Part shown: piece by piece, positions 37,661 through 46,599 of the stretch
Position numbering within the stretch: the stretch's first letter is position 1
How the letters are laid out: the number at the start of each line of letters is the position of its first letter
Assembly (NCBI RefSeq): GCF_003640665.1
Contig: NZ_QQXL01000001.1
Location: 248,001 to 312,000 of the forward strand
DNA from: Galactobacter caseinivorans
GTDB taxonomy: Bacteria; Actinomycetota; Actinomycetes; Actinomycetales; Micrococcaceae
Length of the DNA stretch: 64,000 bases
Reading direction: 5' to 3'
The notes under the pieces: model-generated
The model's input: the letters and a program-made list of their open reading frames with translations, nothing else
What the model was told of the DNA's origin: nothing
Database searches by the model: none
Made by a program: the position numbers and the translations under genes

Positions 37661-37720
37661 GTCCTCATTGGATCACAGGCCAACCGTGGCGCGCTCTGGG
37701 CCGCTGCCAGGGCGCTGACC

Positions 37721-37733
37721 TAAGCTGGCCTGG
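37721..37733 (+). promoter_or_regulatory. Leaderless -10 element of the binding lipoprotein gene
   Basis: TAAGCT at 37721-37726, 7 bases, ATG 37734. Confidence 0.6.
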
Positions 37734-38900
37734 ATGACTTTTTCCAAGCCCCGCCGTCCCCTTGCCGCTTGTGGCCTGCTCGCCATTGCCGCGGTGGCTT
37801 TGAGCGCCTGCACCACGGATTCAGATACGCCGGTCATCACCGACGCCCCCTCCACGACCACCTCCACGGTGCGCGTGGCGGCGGTCGGTGCGGACCAGGA
37901 CGCCCGGCTGCTGAGCACCGCCACGGTGGAGGCGCTCGCAGCCAACGGCCTCAAGGCCAAGGACCTCACGGGTGAGCAGCAGGACGGCTGGAGCGTTGAT
38001 GAGGCGCTGGGCGCGCTGAAAGACGGCAACGTGGACGTGGTGATCTCCGGTTCTTCCGCGTTGGCCGCCAAGGCGCCGGCGCAGACCTCTGGTGAGGAGC
38101 AATCCTCAGGGCCCGACGACGCAGGGTCGGGTTCCCCCTCCGCCTCGCCTTCCGCGTCGGGGACGGATGAAAACCCGGACCAGACGCAAGGTGAGGGCAC
38201 GCCGGGCGCCGGCCCGGCGTCGTCGGGCAGCGAGGCTTCCGGGGCCCCCTCCACTGTGCGCACGCCGCCGGCTGACCAAGCCGCCGCCGTGGCCGCCGCC
38301 AGCTCGGTGCTGCCAGAGGGCAGTGCCGTGGCGAGCACCGCGCTGAAAGAGCGCCGCCCCGTCATGCTCGCGAGCAAGGCGGTCGCCAGCGCAAAGGAAC
38401 TCACCACCGTGAAGCAGGCGGCCTCCGCCTGCTCCGGCCTCTCCATCGCCACCCCGGAGGACTGGGATGCCAGCTGGGGCAAGGTGTGGCTGACCGGCCT
38501 GGGATGCGAGCCGCAAAGCACCACCCACCCAGACACCTCTGCCGCGGTCACGCGTGATCTGCTGCTGGGCACGGTGCAGGTGGGCGTCGCGGAGTCAACG
38601 GATCCCGGCATTGCCGACTACGGGCTGGTCTCGCTGGAGGATCCGGACAAGGCCCTTGGCACGGATCCGGTTGTCGGCATTGTGCGCAAGCAGACAGTGG
38701 GCCAGGACGCCATCGCCATCATGAATAAGGTCACCGGCGCCGCCCAGGGGGATGACTGGCTGGAGCTGCGCCGGGTGGCTGACCCGCTCACCCAGGATCA
38801 GCGCGGGGCGGACGTGGGCCGCTGGCTGGTGGCACGCGGCGTGCTGGAAGGCAACGACGATGGGCTGCCCAAGACCAAGGCGCCCGCGTCGGCTTCCTAA
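37734..38900 (+). CDS. Putative solute-binding lipoprotein (OpuAC-like)
   Basis: A 388-residue secreted lipoprotein. The signal peptide ends in the lipobox ALSAC, so Cys at about residue 24 would be lipidated. The mature part has segments resembling the type 2 periplasmic-binding fold (VDVVISGSSALAAKA, PGIADYGLVSLEDPDKALGTDPVVGIV and the C-terminal VGRWLVARGVLEGND), reminiscent of OpuAC glycine-betaine-binding proteins. A Ser/Gly/Pro/Asp-rich stretch (residues about 120-185) interrupts the first lobe. No permease or ATPase gene is adjacent, so it may be an orphan receptor. Ligand unknown; the family assignment is tentative. Confidence 0.7.
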   Translation: MTFSKPRRPLAACGLLAIAAVALSACTTDSDTPVITDAPSTTTSTVRVAAVGADQDARLLSTATVEALAANGLKAKDLTGEQQDGWSVDEALGALKDGNVDVVISGSSALAAKAPAQTSGEEQSSGPDDAGSGSPSASPSASGTDENPDQTQGEGTPGAGPASSGSEASGAPSTVRTPPADQAAAVAAASSVLPEGSAVASTALKERRPVMLASKAVASAKELTTVKQAASACSGLSIATPEDWDASWGKVWLTGLGCEPQSTTHPDTSAAVTRDLLLGTVQVGVAESTDPGIADYGLVSLEDPDKALGTDPVVGIVRKQTVGQDAIAIMNKVTGAAQGDDWLELRRVADPLTQDQRGADVGRWLVARGVLEGNDDGLPKTKAPASAS

Positions 38901-38962
38901 GTATCCGCACCACCTTCCGTCGCAACATGCGCGCACAGCGTGACCCGGCGCGGTGTCGGTGA

Positions 38963-38974
38963 CAAGATGGCTCC
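38963..38974 (+). promoter_or_regulatory. Leaderless -10 element of alaA
   Basis: CAAGAT at 38963-38968, 6 bases, GTG 38975. Confidence 0.5.
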
Positions 38975-40195
38975 GTGCCCGAATACAAACAGTCAGCCAA
39001 GCTCCAGAACGTTCTCTACGACATCCGTGGTCCGGTGTTGGAGGAGGCGCAACGAATGGAGGACGCGGGTCACCGCGTCCTGAAGCTGAACATCGGCAAC
39101 CCGGCACCGTTCGGCTTCCAGGCACCGGACTCCATCTTGGTGGACGTGATCCGCAACCTGCCCCACGCCCAGGGGTACTCCGAGTCCCGCGGCATCCTCA
39201 GCGCGCGCACGGCGGTCTCGCAGTATTACCAGACGCGCGGCATCCAGACCATCAGCGTGGATGATATCTACCTCGGCAACGGCGTCTCCGAGCTCATTAC
39301 TCTCAGCCTCAACGCCCTGCTAGATGACGGCGACGAGATCCTGGTCCCCGCCCCCGACTACCCGCTGTGGACGGCGTCCACGTCGTTGGCCGGCGGCCGC
39401 GCGGTGCACTATTTGACCGTGGAGGAAGAGGGGTGGATGCCGGACCTGGAGGACATGGAGGCCAAGATTACGCCCCGCACCAAGGGCATCGTGGTCATCA
39501 ACCCGAATAACCCCACGGGCGCCGTCTACCCCAAGCCGGTCCTGGAGGGCATCCTGGAGCTGGCCCGCAAGCACGGCCTCATCGTTTTTGCCGACGAGAT
39601 CTACGAGAAGATCACCTACGAGGGCGCCGAGGCCATCAACGTGGCCTCCCTGGCGGATGACGTGCTGACGCTGACCTTCTCCGGGCTTTCCAAGGCCTAC
39701 CGCCTGTGTGGTTTCCGCGCGGGATGGATGGCCATTTCCGGGCCAAAGCACCTCGCCAGTGATTACATCGAGGGTCTGAATCTGCTCACGAACATGCGCC
39801 TGTGTGCCAACGTTCCGGCGCAGCACGCCATCCAGACCGCGCTGGGCGGCTATCAGTCCATCAATGACCTGATCCTTCCCGGCGGGCGTCTTCTGGAGCA
39901 ACGCAACCTGGCGTACAAGCTCCTCAACGAGATCCCCGGGGTCTCCTGTCAGCAGGCACACGGGGCCATGTACCTCTTCCCGAAGCTGGATCCTGAGGTG
40001 TACCCCATTCAGAATGATGAGCGTTTTGCCCTGGATCTGCTCAAGCAGCAAAAGATCCTCATCACCCAGGGCACCGGTTTTAACTGGGTCAAGCCGGATC
40101 ACTTCCGCCTGGTGACTTTGCCCGGCGTAGAGCTTCTTGAGGACGCCATCGGTAGGATCGCCGAGTATCTGGAGGATCTGCGCGAACACGCCTGA
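38975..40195 (+). CDS. alaA: Glutamate-pyruvate (alanine) aminotransferase AlaA-like
   Basis: A class I/II PLP-dependent aminotransferase of 406 residues, closely resembling E. coli AlaA throughout (YDIRGPVLEEAQRMED, LKLNIGNPAPFGFQAPD, IVVINPNNPTGAVYPKPVLE, MRLCANVPAQHAIQTALGGY). AlaA transfers the amino group of glutamate to pyruvate to form alanine. The PLP lysine is in FSGLSKAYRLCGFRAGW. GTG 38975 agrees with both the conserved N-terminus and the leaderless -10. It is followed after 26 bp by ppk2. Confidence 0.93.
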   Translation: MPEYKQSAKLQNVLYDIRGPVLEEAQRMEDAGHRVLKLNIGNPAPFGFQAPDSILVDVIRNLPHAQGYSESRGILSARTAVSQYYQTRGIQTISVDDIYLGNGVSELITLSLNALLDDGDEILVPAPDYPLWTASTSLAGGRAVHYLTVEEEGWMPDLEDMEAKITPRTKGIVVINPNNPTGAVYPKPVLEGILELARKHGLIVFADEIYEKITYEGAEAINVASLADDVLTLTFSGLSKAYRLCGFRAGWMAISGPKHLASDYIEGLNLLTNMRLCANVPAQHAIQTALGGYQSINDLILPGGRLLEQRNLAYKLLNEIPGVSCQQAHGAMYLFPKLDPEVYPIQNDERFALDLLKQQKILITQGTGFNWVKPDHFRLVTLPGVELLEDAIGRIAEYLEDLREHA

Positions 40196-40221
40196 TCCCG
40201 ACGGACTCTCAGGAGGAACGC

Positions 40222-41175
40222 GTGGCCAAGTCGAGCAAGTCGGGAAAATCCAAGCAACAGGGCAAGTCAGCCGCCAAGGCGGCCAAACCGGCGGAGGCGC
40301 CGGCGGTCGCGGTTGATCAGCCGGCGGCTGAGGCACACCAGGTGCCCGACGTCGCTGCGTTGCGTTGGGTGGTCGGCTCCACCTTGGGGGATCACAACAC
40401 CAGGGACAAGACCGGTTTTGACGGAGACAAGGTGGCGGGCCAGGCGGCGTTGGCCGCGGGCGTGCCAGCGCTGAGCGAGCTGCAGGAGCGCCTCTTTGCT
40501 GCCTCTCAGGGCGGGGACAAGCGCCGGGTGCTACTGGTGCTGCAGGCCATGGACACCGCTGGCAAGGGTGGCATTGTGCGCCACGTGGTGGGCGCCGTGG
40601 ATCCGCAGGGCGTGGAGCATGTGGCGTTTAAGGCCCCCACCGCGCAGGAGCAGAAGCATGACTTCCTGTGGCGCATCCGCAGGCATGTGCCCGGCCCGGG
40701 CAAGATCGGCGTCTTTGACCGCTCCCACTACGAGGACGTGCTGGTGCACCGCGTGCGCGAGCTGTCCCCGTTGGCTGAGGTGGAGAAGCGCTACGGAGCC
40801 ATCGTCGACTTCGAGAAGGAGTTGGCGCAGGAGGGCATCACCGTCATCAAGGTGATGCTGCACATCTCCCGCGAGGAGCAGGGTGCCCGGTTGGCCGAGC
40901 GCCTGGAGCGCCCGGACAAGTTCTGGAAGTACAACCCCTCAGACCTGGATGATCGCGAGTACTGGGATCAGTACCAGGACGCCTACCGGATCGCGATGGA
41001 TAAGACCTCCACGCTCGCGGCGCCCTGGTACGTGGTCCCTGCGGATCGGAAGTGGTACGCCCGCCTGGCCGTGCAGACGCTTCTGACCCAGGCGCTGGCC
41101 GGGATTGACCCCCAGTGGCCCGCGGCGGACTTTGACGTGGAGGCGGAGAAGAAGCGCCTCGTCGACCTGGGCTGA
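40222..41175 (+). CDS. ppk2: PPK2-family polyphosphate:nucleotide phosphotransferase
   Basis: A 317-residue PPK2 enzyme, which moves phosphate between polyphosphate and nucleotides. The P-loop VLQAMDTAGKGGIVRHVVGA, Walker B FDRSHYEDVLVHRVR and the lid segment RPDKFWKYNPSDLDDREYWDQY are intact. A basic Lys/Ser/Ala-rich N-terminal extension of about 35 residues precedes the core, perhaps for polyphosphate binding. GTG 40222 is supported by AGGAGG. Whether it works on mono-, di- or triphosphates cannot be read from the sequence. Confidence 0.93.
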   Translation: MAKSSKSGKSKQQGKSAAKAAKPAEAPAVAVDQPAAEAHQVPDVAALRWVVGSTLGDHNTRDKTGFDGDKVAGQAALAAGVPALSELQERLFAASQGGDKRRVLLVLQAMDTAGKGGIVRHVVGAVDPQGVEHVAFKAPTAQEQKHDFLWRIRRHVPGPGKIGVFDRSHYEDVLVHRVRELSPLAEVEKRYGAIVDFEKELAQEGITVIKVMLHISREEQGARLAERLERPDKFWKYNPSDLDDREYWDQYQDAYRIAMDKTSTLAAPWYVVPADRKWYARLAVQTLLTQALAGIDPQWPAADFDVEAEKKRLVDLG

Positions 41176-41199
41176 TTCGGTGCTCCCCGCCGGCGGCGC

Positions 41200-41466
41200 C
41201 TAGCGAGCATCCTCGCCGGGAGCGCCGGCGGCGCGTGCCGCGTCCAGTCGCTGACGCGCGCCGTCCAGCCACTGCTCGCAGCGCGTCGCCAGTGCCTCGC
41301 CGCGCTCCCACAGCGCCAGGGATTCCTCCAGCGCCGTGCCGCCAGCCTCGAGGCGCTGCACCACCTCCACCAGCTCCGCGCGAGCCTGTTCGTAGCTCAG
41401 GGCCTGCACATCGGCGGGGAGGGTGGGCTCCGCCGGGGCGGTGGGTTCGTTGGTGTTCTGGGTCAT
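41200..41466 (-). CDS. xseB: Exodeoxyribonuclease VII small subunit
   Basis: The 88-residue small subunit. With XseA it forms exonuclease VII, which degrades single-stranded DNA from either end. [38 protein letters not shown] is the signature helix pair of XseB. An AAGGAC site precedes ATG 41466. It lies 149 bp after xseA on the same strand; the spacer holds short CCTGGTC repeats but no clear terminator, so one operon is likely. Confidence 0.95.
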   Translation of the reverse strand: MTQNTNEPTAPAEPTLPADVQALSYEQARAELVEVVQRLEAGGTALEESLALWERGEALATRCEQWLDGARQRLDAARAAGAPGEDAR

Positions 41467-41615
41467 CGTCGTGTCCTTACGTTGCGGTGAATCGTTGTGG
41501 TGAGGTCGTGGAGGTGGCCTCGCGCGGATGATCGGCGCTCGGGGCTCCCAAGAGTGCCGGGACTCCTGGCGCCAGCCCCTGGTCAGTCCCTGGTCTGTCC
41601 CGGGCCAGCACGGGC

Positions 41616-42854
41616 CTAGCCTGGCTCGCCCAGCGAGCTCAGCGCCAGGCTGCCGCGCGCCAAGCGTGCCCTGACTGCGGTACCCGAGGGGGCGTCGTCG
41701 GGCGCTCTGAGCACCGTGCCATCCTCGCGCTGCAGCACCGCGTACCCGCGGTCCAGCGTCATTTGTGGGGACAAAGCGCGCAACTGCGCCGTGAGGTGAG
41801 AAACCTCGTCGCCGGCGCGGCCCACGCGGTGCGTCACGGAGAGCAGCGCCCGCTCGCGCAAACGCTGCAGTTCCTCGGCGCGCGTGCGCACCATTCCCTC
41901 CGGATCGGAGAGCACCGGGCGGGAACGGATGTTCTCCAGGTCCCGCGCTGACCGGTCCAACATGTCCTGCAACGCGCGGCGCAGTAGCCGCCGGCCCTCC
42001 GCGATGCGGGCGCGTTCCTCGCTCACCTCCGGGACCACACGCTTGGCCGCGTCGGTCGGGGTGGAGGCGCGCAGGTCGGCCACGTCATCCAGCAGCGGGC
42101 GGTCCGCCTCGTGGCCAATCGCGCTGACCACCGGCGTGGTGGCGGCCGCGACGGCCCGCACCAGGCGCTCGTCACTGAACCCCAGCAGGTCCTCCAGCGC
42201 GCCGCCGCCGCGGGCAATCACAATGACCTCCACCTCCGGGTCGGCATCCAACTCCTGGAGCGCGGCAATCACCTCTCCCACGGAGCGCGGGCCCTGGACG
42301 GCGGCGTGGCGCACCTCAAAATCAACGGCGGGCCAGCGCAGCGCTGCGTTGCGCAGCACATCCTTCTCAGCGTCAGAATTGGCGCCGGTGATGAGCCCAA
42401 TGCGGTGCGGAAGGAACGGAAGGGGAAGCTTGCGGTCGGCGTCGAACAGGCCCTCCTCACTCAGCTGGCGGCGCAGGCGTTCCAGCCTGGCCAACAGGTC
42501 TCCCAGTCCCACTGGGCGCAGGTCGGAGGCGTTCATGGACAGGCGCCCGGTCTTCAGGAAGAAGCTGGGGCGGACGTGAGCCACCACGCGTGAGCCCACC
42601 TCCGGCCGGTCCGGGAGGCCGCGCAACACGCTGGACCAGACGGTGACGGGCAGCGAGTGCTCCACCTCCAGGTCACGCATGGTGAGGAAGCCGTGCCCGT
42701 TGCGCAGGTTCACCTCGATGAGCTGGCCCTCAATCCAGGTGGCCGGGGCGCGCTCGATGTGGGCCTTGAGGTTTTCCGCGAGCCGGGTCAATGGCCACGG
42801 GTTCTCCGCGCTGGTGCCCGAGGCCGTGGTGGCCGGGGGATCATCCTGAGACAT
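41616..42854 (-). CDS. xseA: Exodeoxyribonuclease VII large subunit
   Basis: The 412-residue catalytic subunit of exonuclease VII. An OB-fold domain covers about residues 20-125 ([31 protein letters not shown]). The nuclease core holds [31 protein letters not shown] and [24 protein letters not shown], followed by [25 protein letters not shown] and a helical region. ATG 42854 is preceded by GAAAGGAG; a start 45 bases upstream is less likely. The C-terminal tail is shorter than in E. coli (456 residues), as is usual in Actinobacteria. Confidence 0.96.
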   Translation of the reverse strand: MSQDDPPATTASGTSAENPWPLTRLAENLKAHIERAPATWIEGQLIEVNLRNGHGFLTMRDLEVEHSLPVTVWSSVLRGLPDRPEVGSRVVAHVRPSFFLKTGRLSMNASDLRPVGLGDLLARLERLRRQLSEEGLFDADRKLPLPFLPHRIGLITGANSDAEKDVLRNAALRWPAVDFEVRHAAVQGPRSVGEVIAALQELDADPEVEVIVIARGGGALEDLLGFSDERLVRAVAAATTPVVSAIGHEADRPLLDDVADLRASTPTDAAKRVVPEVSEERARIAEGRRLLRRALQDMLDRSARDLENIRSRPVLSDPEGMVRTRAEELQRLRERALLSVTHRVGRAGDEVSHLTAQLRALSPQMTLDRGYAVLQREDGTVLRAPDDAPSGTAVRARLARGSLALSSLGEPG

Positions 42855-42964
42855 GAAACGCTCCTTTCGGATCGGGCCTGGCCTGAGCCGCCAAGACACC
42901 TACCCCCAGTAGAGTAGGTGCCCCTGACAATAAACACCCGCCCGGGCGGGGGAGGAGCGCACGG

Positions 42965-43852
42965 ATGCGAAACGTGTTGGCCGTCTTGCTTGCGGCCTTA
43001 GCCGCGCTCTCCGGCGCTTCCGCGTGGGGTGGGTCGGTGATTGACCAGGCGCTGACGCAGCCGCAAACGCTGCATTCCACGCTGGGTCCGTTGATCGACA
43101 ACCAAGATGTGCGCGCCATGCTGGCGACCCGGGTCAAGGCCCAGGTCGTGGAGCGCATGCCGGGCGGAGTGGTCCCCAAGCGGGCAGCGAAGCTCGTGGA
43201 TGCCGCCGCCAAGCGCGCCACGGATGCGGTGCTTGATGATCCGCAGGTGAAGCAGAGCTGGCTGGATTCGCTGGATGAGTCCCGTGAGCTCTACGTTCAG
43301 CGCGTGCGCAAGGAAGGCGGCAACGCCGGCCGGGTGGAGGTCGTCTTGGATCCGCTGGCCACCCTCGCAGCCACCCACGTGAGCGATGCGCTCAACTCCA
43401 CCGGGGTCAAGATCAAGGCTCCTTCCAACGTCACCTGGCGACTGGATGAGGACATCTCGGAAATTTCCCCCGTGGCCTCCCTGGCCGTGCCCGGCACGCA
43501 ACTGGTGGTCCACCAATCCCAGTACTGGCTGATCTACGCGATCGTCGCGGCCGCCCTGATGCTGCTGGCCTTGCTGGCCGCCAAACGCCGTGCCGTGGCG
43601 ATCTTCACCGCCGGCGTGGTTGGCGGCGCGGCTGGGCTGGTCGGGGTGTGGGTCGCCGGGCTGGTCGGCGGCGTCGCAGAGGGCAACGGCAACGCCGTCG
43701 CCGGTGCTGCGGCGGGGTCGCTGGGGACCCTGATGCGTGAGACCTCTTTCCCGGTGGCCCTTGCCGGTGCCGCCTTGTTCGTTCTCGGCGTGGTGATGCT
43801 GATCATTGGGGGCGTCGTAAACAGGCGTCGCTCGGTAGACTTCGCAGTATGA
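42965..43852 (+). CDS. Hypothetical four-helix membrane protein upstream of ispH
   Basis: A 295-residue protein with an N-terminal signal-anchor ([18 protein letters not shown]) and an external domain of about 160 residues ([43 protein letters not shown]). Three C-terminal helices follow ([61 protein letters not shown]). The helices are Gly/Ala-rich. GGGGAGGAG precedes ATG 42965. Its stop overlaps the ispH ATG by 4 bases. No function is recognised; similar proteins are annotated as hypothetical membrane proteins in related genomes. Confidence 0.8.
   Translation: MRNVLAVLLAALAALSGASAWGGSVIDQALTQPQTLHSTLGPLIDNQDVRAMLATRVKAQVVERMPGGVVPKRAAKLVDAAAKRATDAVLDDPQVKQSWLDSLDESRELYVQRVRKEGGNAGRVEVVLDPLATLAATHVSDALNSTGVKIKAPSNVTWRLDEDISEISPVASLAVPGTQLVVHQSQYWLIYAIVAAALMLLALLAAKRRAVAIFTAGVVGGAAGLVGVWVAGLVGGVAEGNGNAVAGAAAGSLGTLMRETSFPVALAGAALFVLGVVMLIIGGVVNRRRSVDFAV
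43836..43848 (+). promoter_or_regulatory. Possible internal leaderless -10 element of ispH
   Basis: TAGACT at 43836-43841 inside the last codons of the upstream gene, then 7 bases and ATG 43849. It could allow ispH to be expressed independently of the coupled upstream gene. Confidence 0.5.
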
Positions 43853-44946
43853 GTACTACCGCCGTGTCCGTGTCCCTGGGTCTTCCCGAGGTGCCGCGAA
43901 ATCGGCGCTCACGCGCCGAAATTGAAGCCGCCGCACCCGTGGAGGGCACCAAGCGCGTGCTGCTTGCGGCTCCGCGAGGCTACTGCGCCGGCGTGGATCG
44001 CGCCGTGATCGCGGTGGAGAAGGCCCTGGAGCACTACGGCGCCCCCGTGTACGTGCGCAAGCAGATTGTGCACAACCTGCACGTGGTGCGGACGCTGGAG
44101 GCCAAGGGCGCCATCTTCGTTGAAGAGACCGAGGAGGTCCCCACCGGGGAGCTCGTCGTCTTCTCCGCGCATGGCGTCTCACCCGCCGTGGTGAAGTCCG
44201 CGGAGGATCGCGAGCTGCGCACCATCGACGCCACGTGCCCCCTGGTGACCAAGGTCCACCGCGAGGCAGTGCGCTTTGCCCGCGCCGGCCAGGAAATCTT
44301 GCTGATTGGGCATGAGGGACACGAGGAGGTGGAGGGCACGTACGGCGAGGCGCCGGAGGCCACCACGATCGTGAACAACCCGGCCGAGGCCCGCACGGTT
44401 CACGTCACCGACCCGGAGAACGTCACGTGGCTCTCACAGACCACGCTCTCCGTGGACGAGACCATGGAGATTGTGGCGATCCTGCGGGAGCGCTTCCCGA
44501 ATCTGCAGGACCCGCCCTCGGATGACATTTGCTACGCCACCACCAACCGCCAGGCGGCCATCAAGGAGATCGCGCCGCACGCGGACCTGGTGATCGTGGT
44601 GGGCTCCGCCAATTCCTCCAACTCCGTGCGGCTGGTAGAGGTGGCGCTGGAGTACGGAGCCCGCGCCGCGCACCGCGTGGACTTCGCCCGCCAGGTGGAC
44701 GAGTCCTGGTTTGCGGGCGTCACCACCGTCGGCGTGACCTCCGGCGCCTCCGTTCCGGACGTGCTGGTGCAGGACGTGCTCGCGCTGCTGGCCGAGTACG
44801 GCTACGCCGGCGTAGAAGAGATCGTCACGGCGGATGAGGACATCCTGTTCTCCCTCCCCAAGGAACTGCGCGCCAAGCTCAAGGAAGACGGGGACACGTC
44901 CCGCGGCCTGGGCGGGCGCAAGGCCAAGGCCAAGCCCACGGCGTAG
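43849..44946 (+). CDS. ispH: 4-hydroxy-3-methylbut-2-enyl diphosphate reductase
   Basis: IspH (LytB) is the last enzyme of the MEP isoprenoid pathway, reducing HMBPP to IPP and DMAPP with a [4Fe-4S] cluster. The three cluster cysteines lie in [24 protein letters not shown] and [11 protein letters not shown]. Substrate-binding residues appear in [13 protein letters not shown] and [13 protein letters not shown]. At 365 residues it has a 40-residue N-terminal extension and a basic tail relative to the E. coli protein. The window therefore uses the MEP route. Confidence 0.97.
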   Translation: MSTTAVSVSLGLPEVPRNRRSRAEIEAAAPVEGTKRVLLAAPRGYCAGVDRAVIAVEKALEHYGAPVYVRKQIVHNLHVVRTLEAKGAIFVEETEEVPTGELVVFSAHGVSPAVVKSAEDRELRTIDATCPLVTKVHREAVRFARAGQEILLIGHEGHEEVEGTYGEAPEATTIVNNPAEARTVHVTDPENVTWLSQTTLSVDETMEIVAILRERFPNLQDPPSDDICYATTNRQAAIKEIAPHADLVIVVGSANSSNSVRLVEVALEYGARAAHRVDFARQVDESWFAGVTTVGVTSGASVPDVLVQDVLALLAEYGYAGVEEIVTADEDILFSLPKELRAKLKEDGDTSRGLGGRKAKAKPTA

Positions 44947-45023
44947 GGCTTGGGCGGGTCGGCCGCTGCTCGTGCTCGTGCTGCTGCTCGTGGTCCTGCT
45001 CCTGTTCCGTTCCGTTCCGATGG

Positions 45024-45423
45024 CCACCCGGTTCCGGGCCTGCCACTTCATACGACAAACGCCGTCTTCCACGACGCCGTTTGTCGTATGAGGTGTCACG
45101 GTGGCCGGCTGCTGTCGTGTGAGGTGGCATGTGTCTTCCGACGTGGCGCCACCACCCCGAAGCACAGCCTCGTCCTCGAGTCCGCCCCTCGTCCTCGAGC
45201 ACGGCCTTCACCCTCGAGCACGCCCCTCGTCAGGGCTGCCGCCGAGGTGTGCCTTCAGTCCGGACTCCACACCCACCCGGTTCCGGGCCTGCCACTTCAT
45301 ACGACAAACGCCGTCTTCCACGACGGCGTTTGTCGTATCAGGTGTCACGGTGGCCGGCTGCTGTCGTGTGAGGTGGCATGTGTCTTCTGACGTGGCACCA
45401 CCACCCCCACCACCCCGAAGCAC
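45024..45423. repeat. Direct repeat pair carrying palindromic TCATACGACA elements
   Basis: Two nearly identical copies lie in the 544-bp gene-free stretch between ispH and the nuclease-domain gene: copy A 45024-45165 and copy B 45273-45423 (offset 249 bp, B has a 9-bp expansion of CCACC). Each carries a hairpin with arms ATACGACAAACGCCGTC; the stem is perfect over 17 bp in copy B (45299-45315 / 45322-45338) and has central mismatches in A. Each ends with GTCGTGTGAGGTGGCATGTG. The 107 bp between the copies contains three CTCGAG-centred degenerate repeats. A third, related palindrome is at 46520-46577. No coding region is supported here. Confidence 0.85.
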
Positions 45424-45490
45424 GCCCCCTCACCCGGTTATCCACAGGCCGCCCGGCCGCTTTCTGGCTCAAGGTCCACAATCGGTGGGT

Positions 45491-46453
45491 ATGGACAACT
45501 CACCGCACACCGATTGGCCGACTCCGTGCCCGCTGCTGGTTCGCCGCGAGCCAGCGCATCGACTGGTACGGGCCCAGCAACGAGGAGACGCGGCGCGAAT
45601 ATCCCCCGGGAACTACGTGGAAACAACGCAGTGGGAGGGGCTGGCCCCGTGGCAGAAGCGACGGGTGCTCGCCGAGGGGCTCCATCTGAATCATCCGGAA
45701 ATCGTCTTCGCCGGCGCCAGCAGCCTGGAGCTGCGGGGGCTCCCGGTCTTGAACTACGGGCTGGCCATCGCGCTGCACCGGGACGGGCGCCCGCGCCGCA
45801 TGCGACGCAACGTGGTCTCCGGAGGGCAGGCGCTGACGAGATACACGGTCGAAACCGTGGATTTCGCGCCACTAGATGACGGTGCAGATCGGATCGGAAA
45901 CTGGCGCTGCGAGTCCCTCGAGGCGGCAGCGGTTCGCGTCGTCACCGGAGTGGAGACCGGGCTTTCGGCCGCGGTCTTGGTGCTCGACGGCGCGTGGTGG
46001 GCTCTCGGGGCCGGTCCAGATGGGCGCGCGGCGCTCGAGCGGGCTGCGGTGGGACTCCCGGGGGTTGCCGTGAGCCGGTTCAACCGCGCAATGGATCTGG
46101 CGTCGCCGCTTTCAGAAAGCGCGGCGGAATCGTTGGCTCGTGTCGCCATGTGGGAGCTGGGGTTCCAACTACCTGCTGCGCAGGTGGAGTTGCTCATCGA
46201 GGGACGCCTTGTGCGGCCGGATTTCTTGTGGCCGGGCCAACTGATTCTCGAAGTTGACGGCGAGGGCAAGTACGCAGGGCCCGACGAGGCTCAGAGTCGG
46301 CGCGCGGAAAAGCAACGTCAGTTGGCCTTGGAGCGGGCAGGCTATCGTGTGGCCAGGGCCGAATGGGCGGACGTCATCAACCCGCAGCGTTTCCGAGGAG
46401 TCCTGGCCCGGCTCGGGGTCCCACCCGCCGAACGGCAACGCCAGGCCGGCTGA
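45491..46453 (+). CDS. AbiEi-like winged-helix protein with C-terminal DUF559-type nuclease domain
   Basis: A 320-residue protein. The N-terminus (REPAHRLVRAQQRGDAARISPGNYV) resembles the wing-helix that starts AbiEi antitoxins and related actinobacterial proteins. The C-terminal third (about 220-310) fits the DUF559/Vsr-like PD-(D/E)XK fold: EGRLVRPDFLWPGQLILEVD supplies Asp and E-x-D, followed by QSRRAEKQRQLALERAGYRV. Function is unknown; nuclease activity is inferred from residues. Start 45491 is chosen because CACAAT lies 8 bases upstream and the extension further upstream is repeat DNA. It is flanked by palindromic repeats on both sides, suggesting an accessory insertion. Confidence 0.72.
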   Translation: MDNSPHTDWPTPCPLLVRREPAHRLVRAQQRGDAARISPGNYVETTQWEGLAPWQKRRVLAEGLHLNHPEIVFAGASSLELRGLPVLNYGLAIALHRDGRPRRMRRNVVSGGQALTRYTVETVDFAPLDDGADRIGNWRCESLEAAAVRVVTGVETGLSAAVLVLDGAWWALGAGPDGRAALERAAVGLPGVAVSRFNRAMDLASPLSESAAESLARVAMWELGFQLPAAQVELLIEGRLVRPDFLWPGQLILEVDGEGKYAGPDEAQSRRAEKQRQLALERAGYRVARAEWADVINPQRFRGVLARLGVPPAERQRQAG

Positions 46454-46519
46454 GTGCACCCTCACTGAGGATCGTTTTATTGGCACGGCGGCGGGAGCGA
46501 ACCCGGTGGGCCAGCTGAG

Positions 46520-46577
46520 TGCCACCTCATACGACACATGCCGTCGTGGAAGACGGCATGTGTCGTATGAGGTGGCA
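46520..46577. terminator. Long palindromic terminator between the nuclease-domain gene and rmuC
   Basis: A perfect 26-bp inverted repeat (outer arm TGCCACCTCATACGACACAT, loop GTGGAA) followed by TTTT lies between convergent genes. The outer arm shares CCACCTCATACGACA with the palindromes at 45044-45095 and 45291-45344, so it belongs to the same repeat family while acting as a bidirectional terminator. Confidence 0.88.
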
Positions 46578-46599
46578 TTTTCGCCTGAAGGCGAGGTGG

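Noticed and set aside
45024-46577. CRISPR array
   Set aside because: The repeats are long, few and palindromic with no regular spacers, and no cas genes are present.
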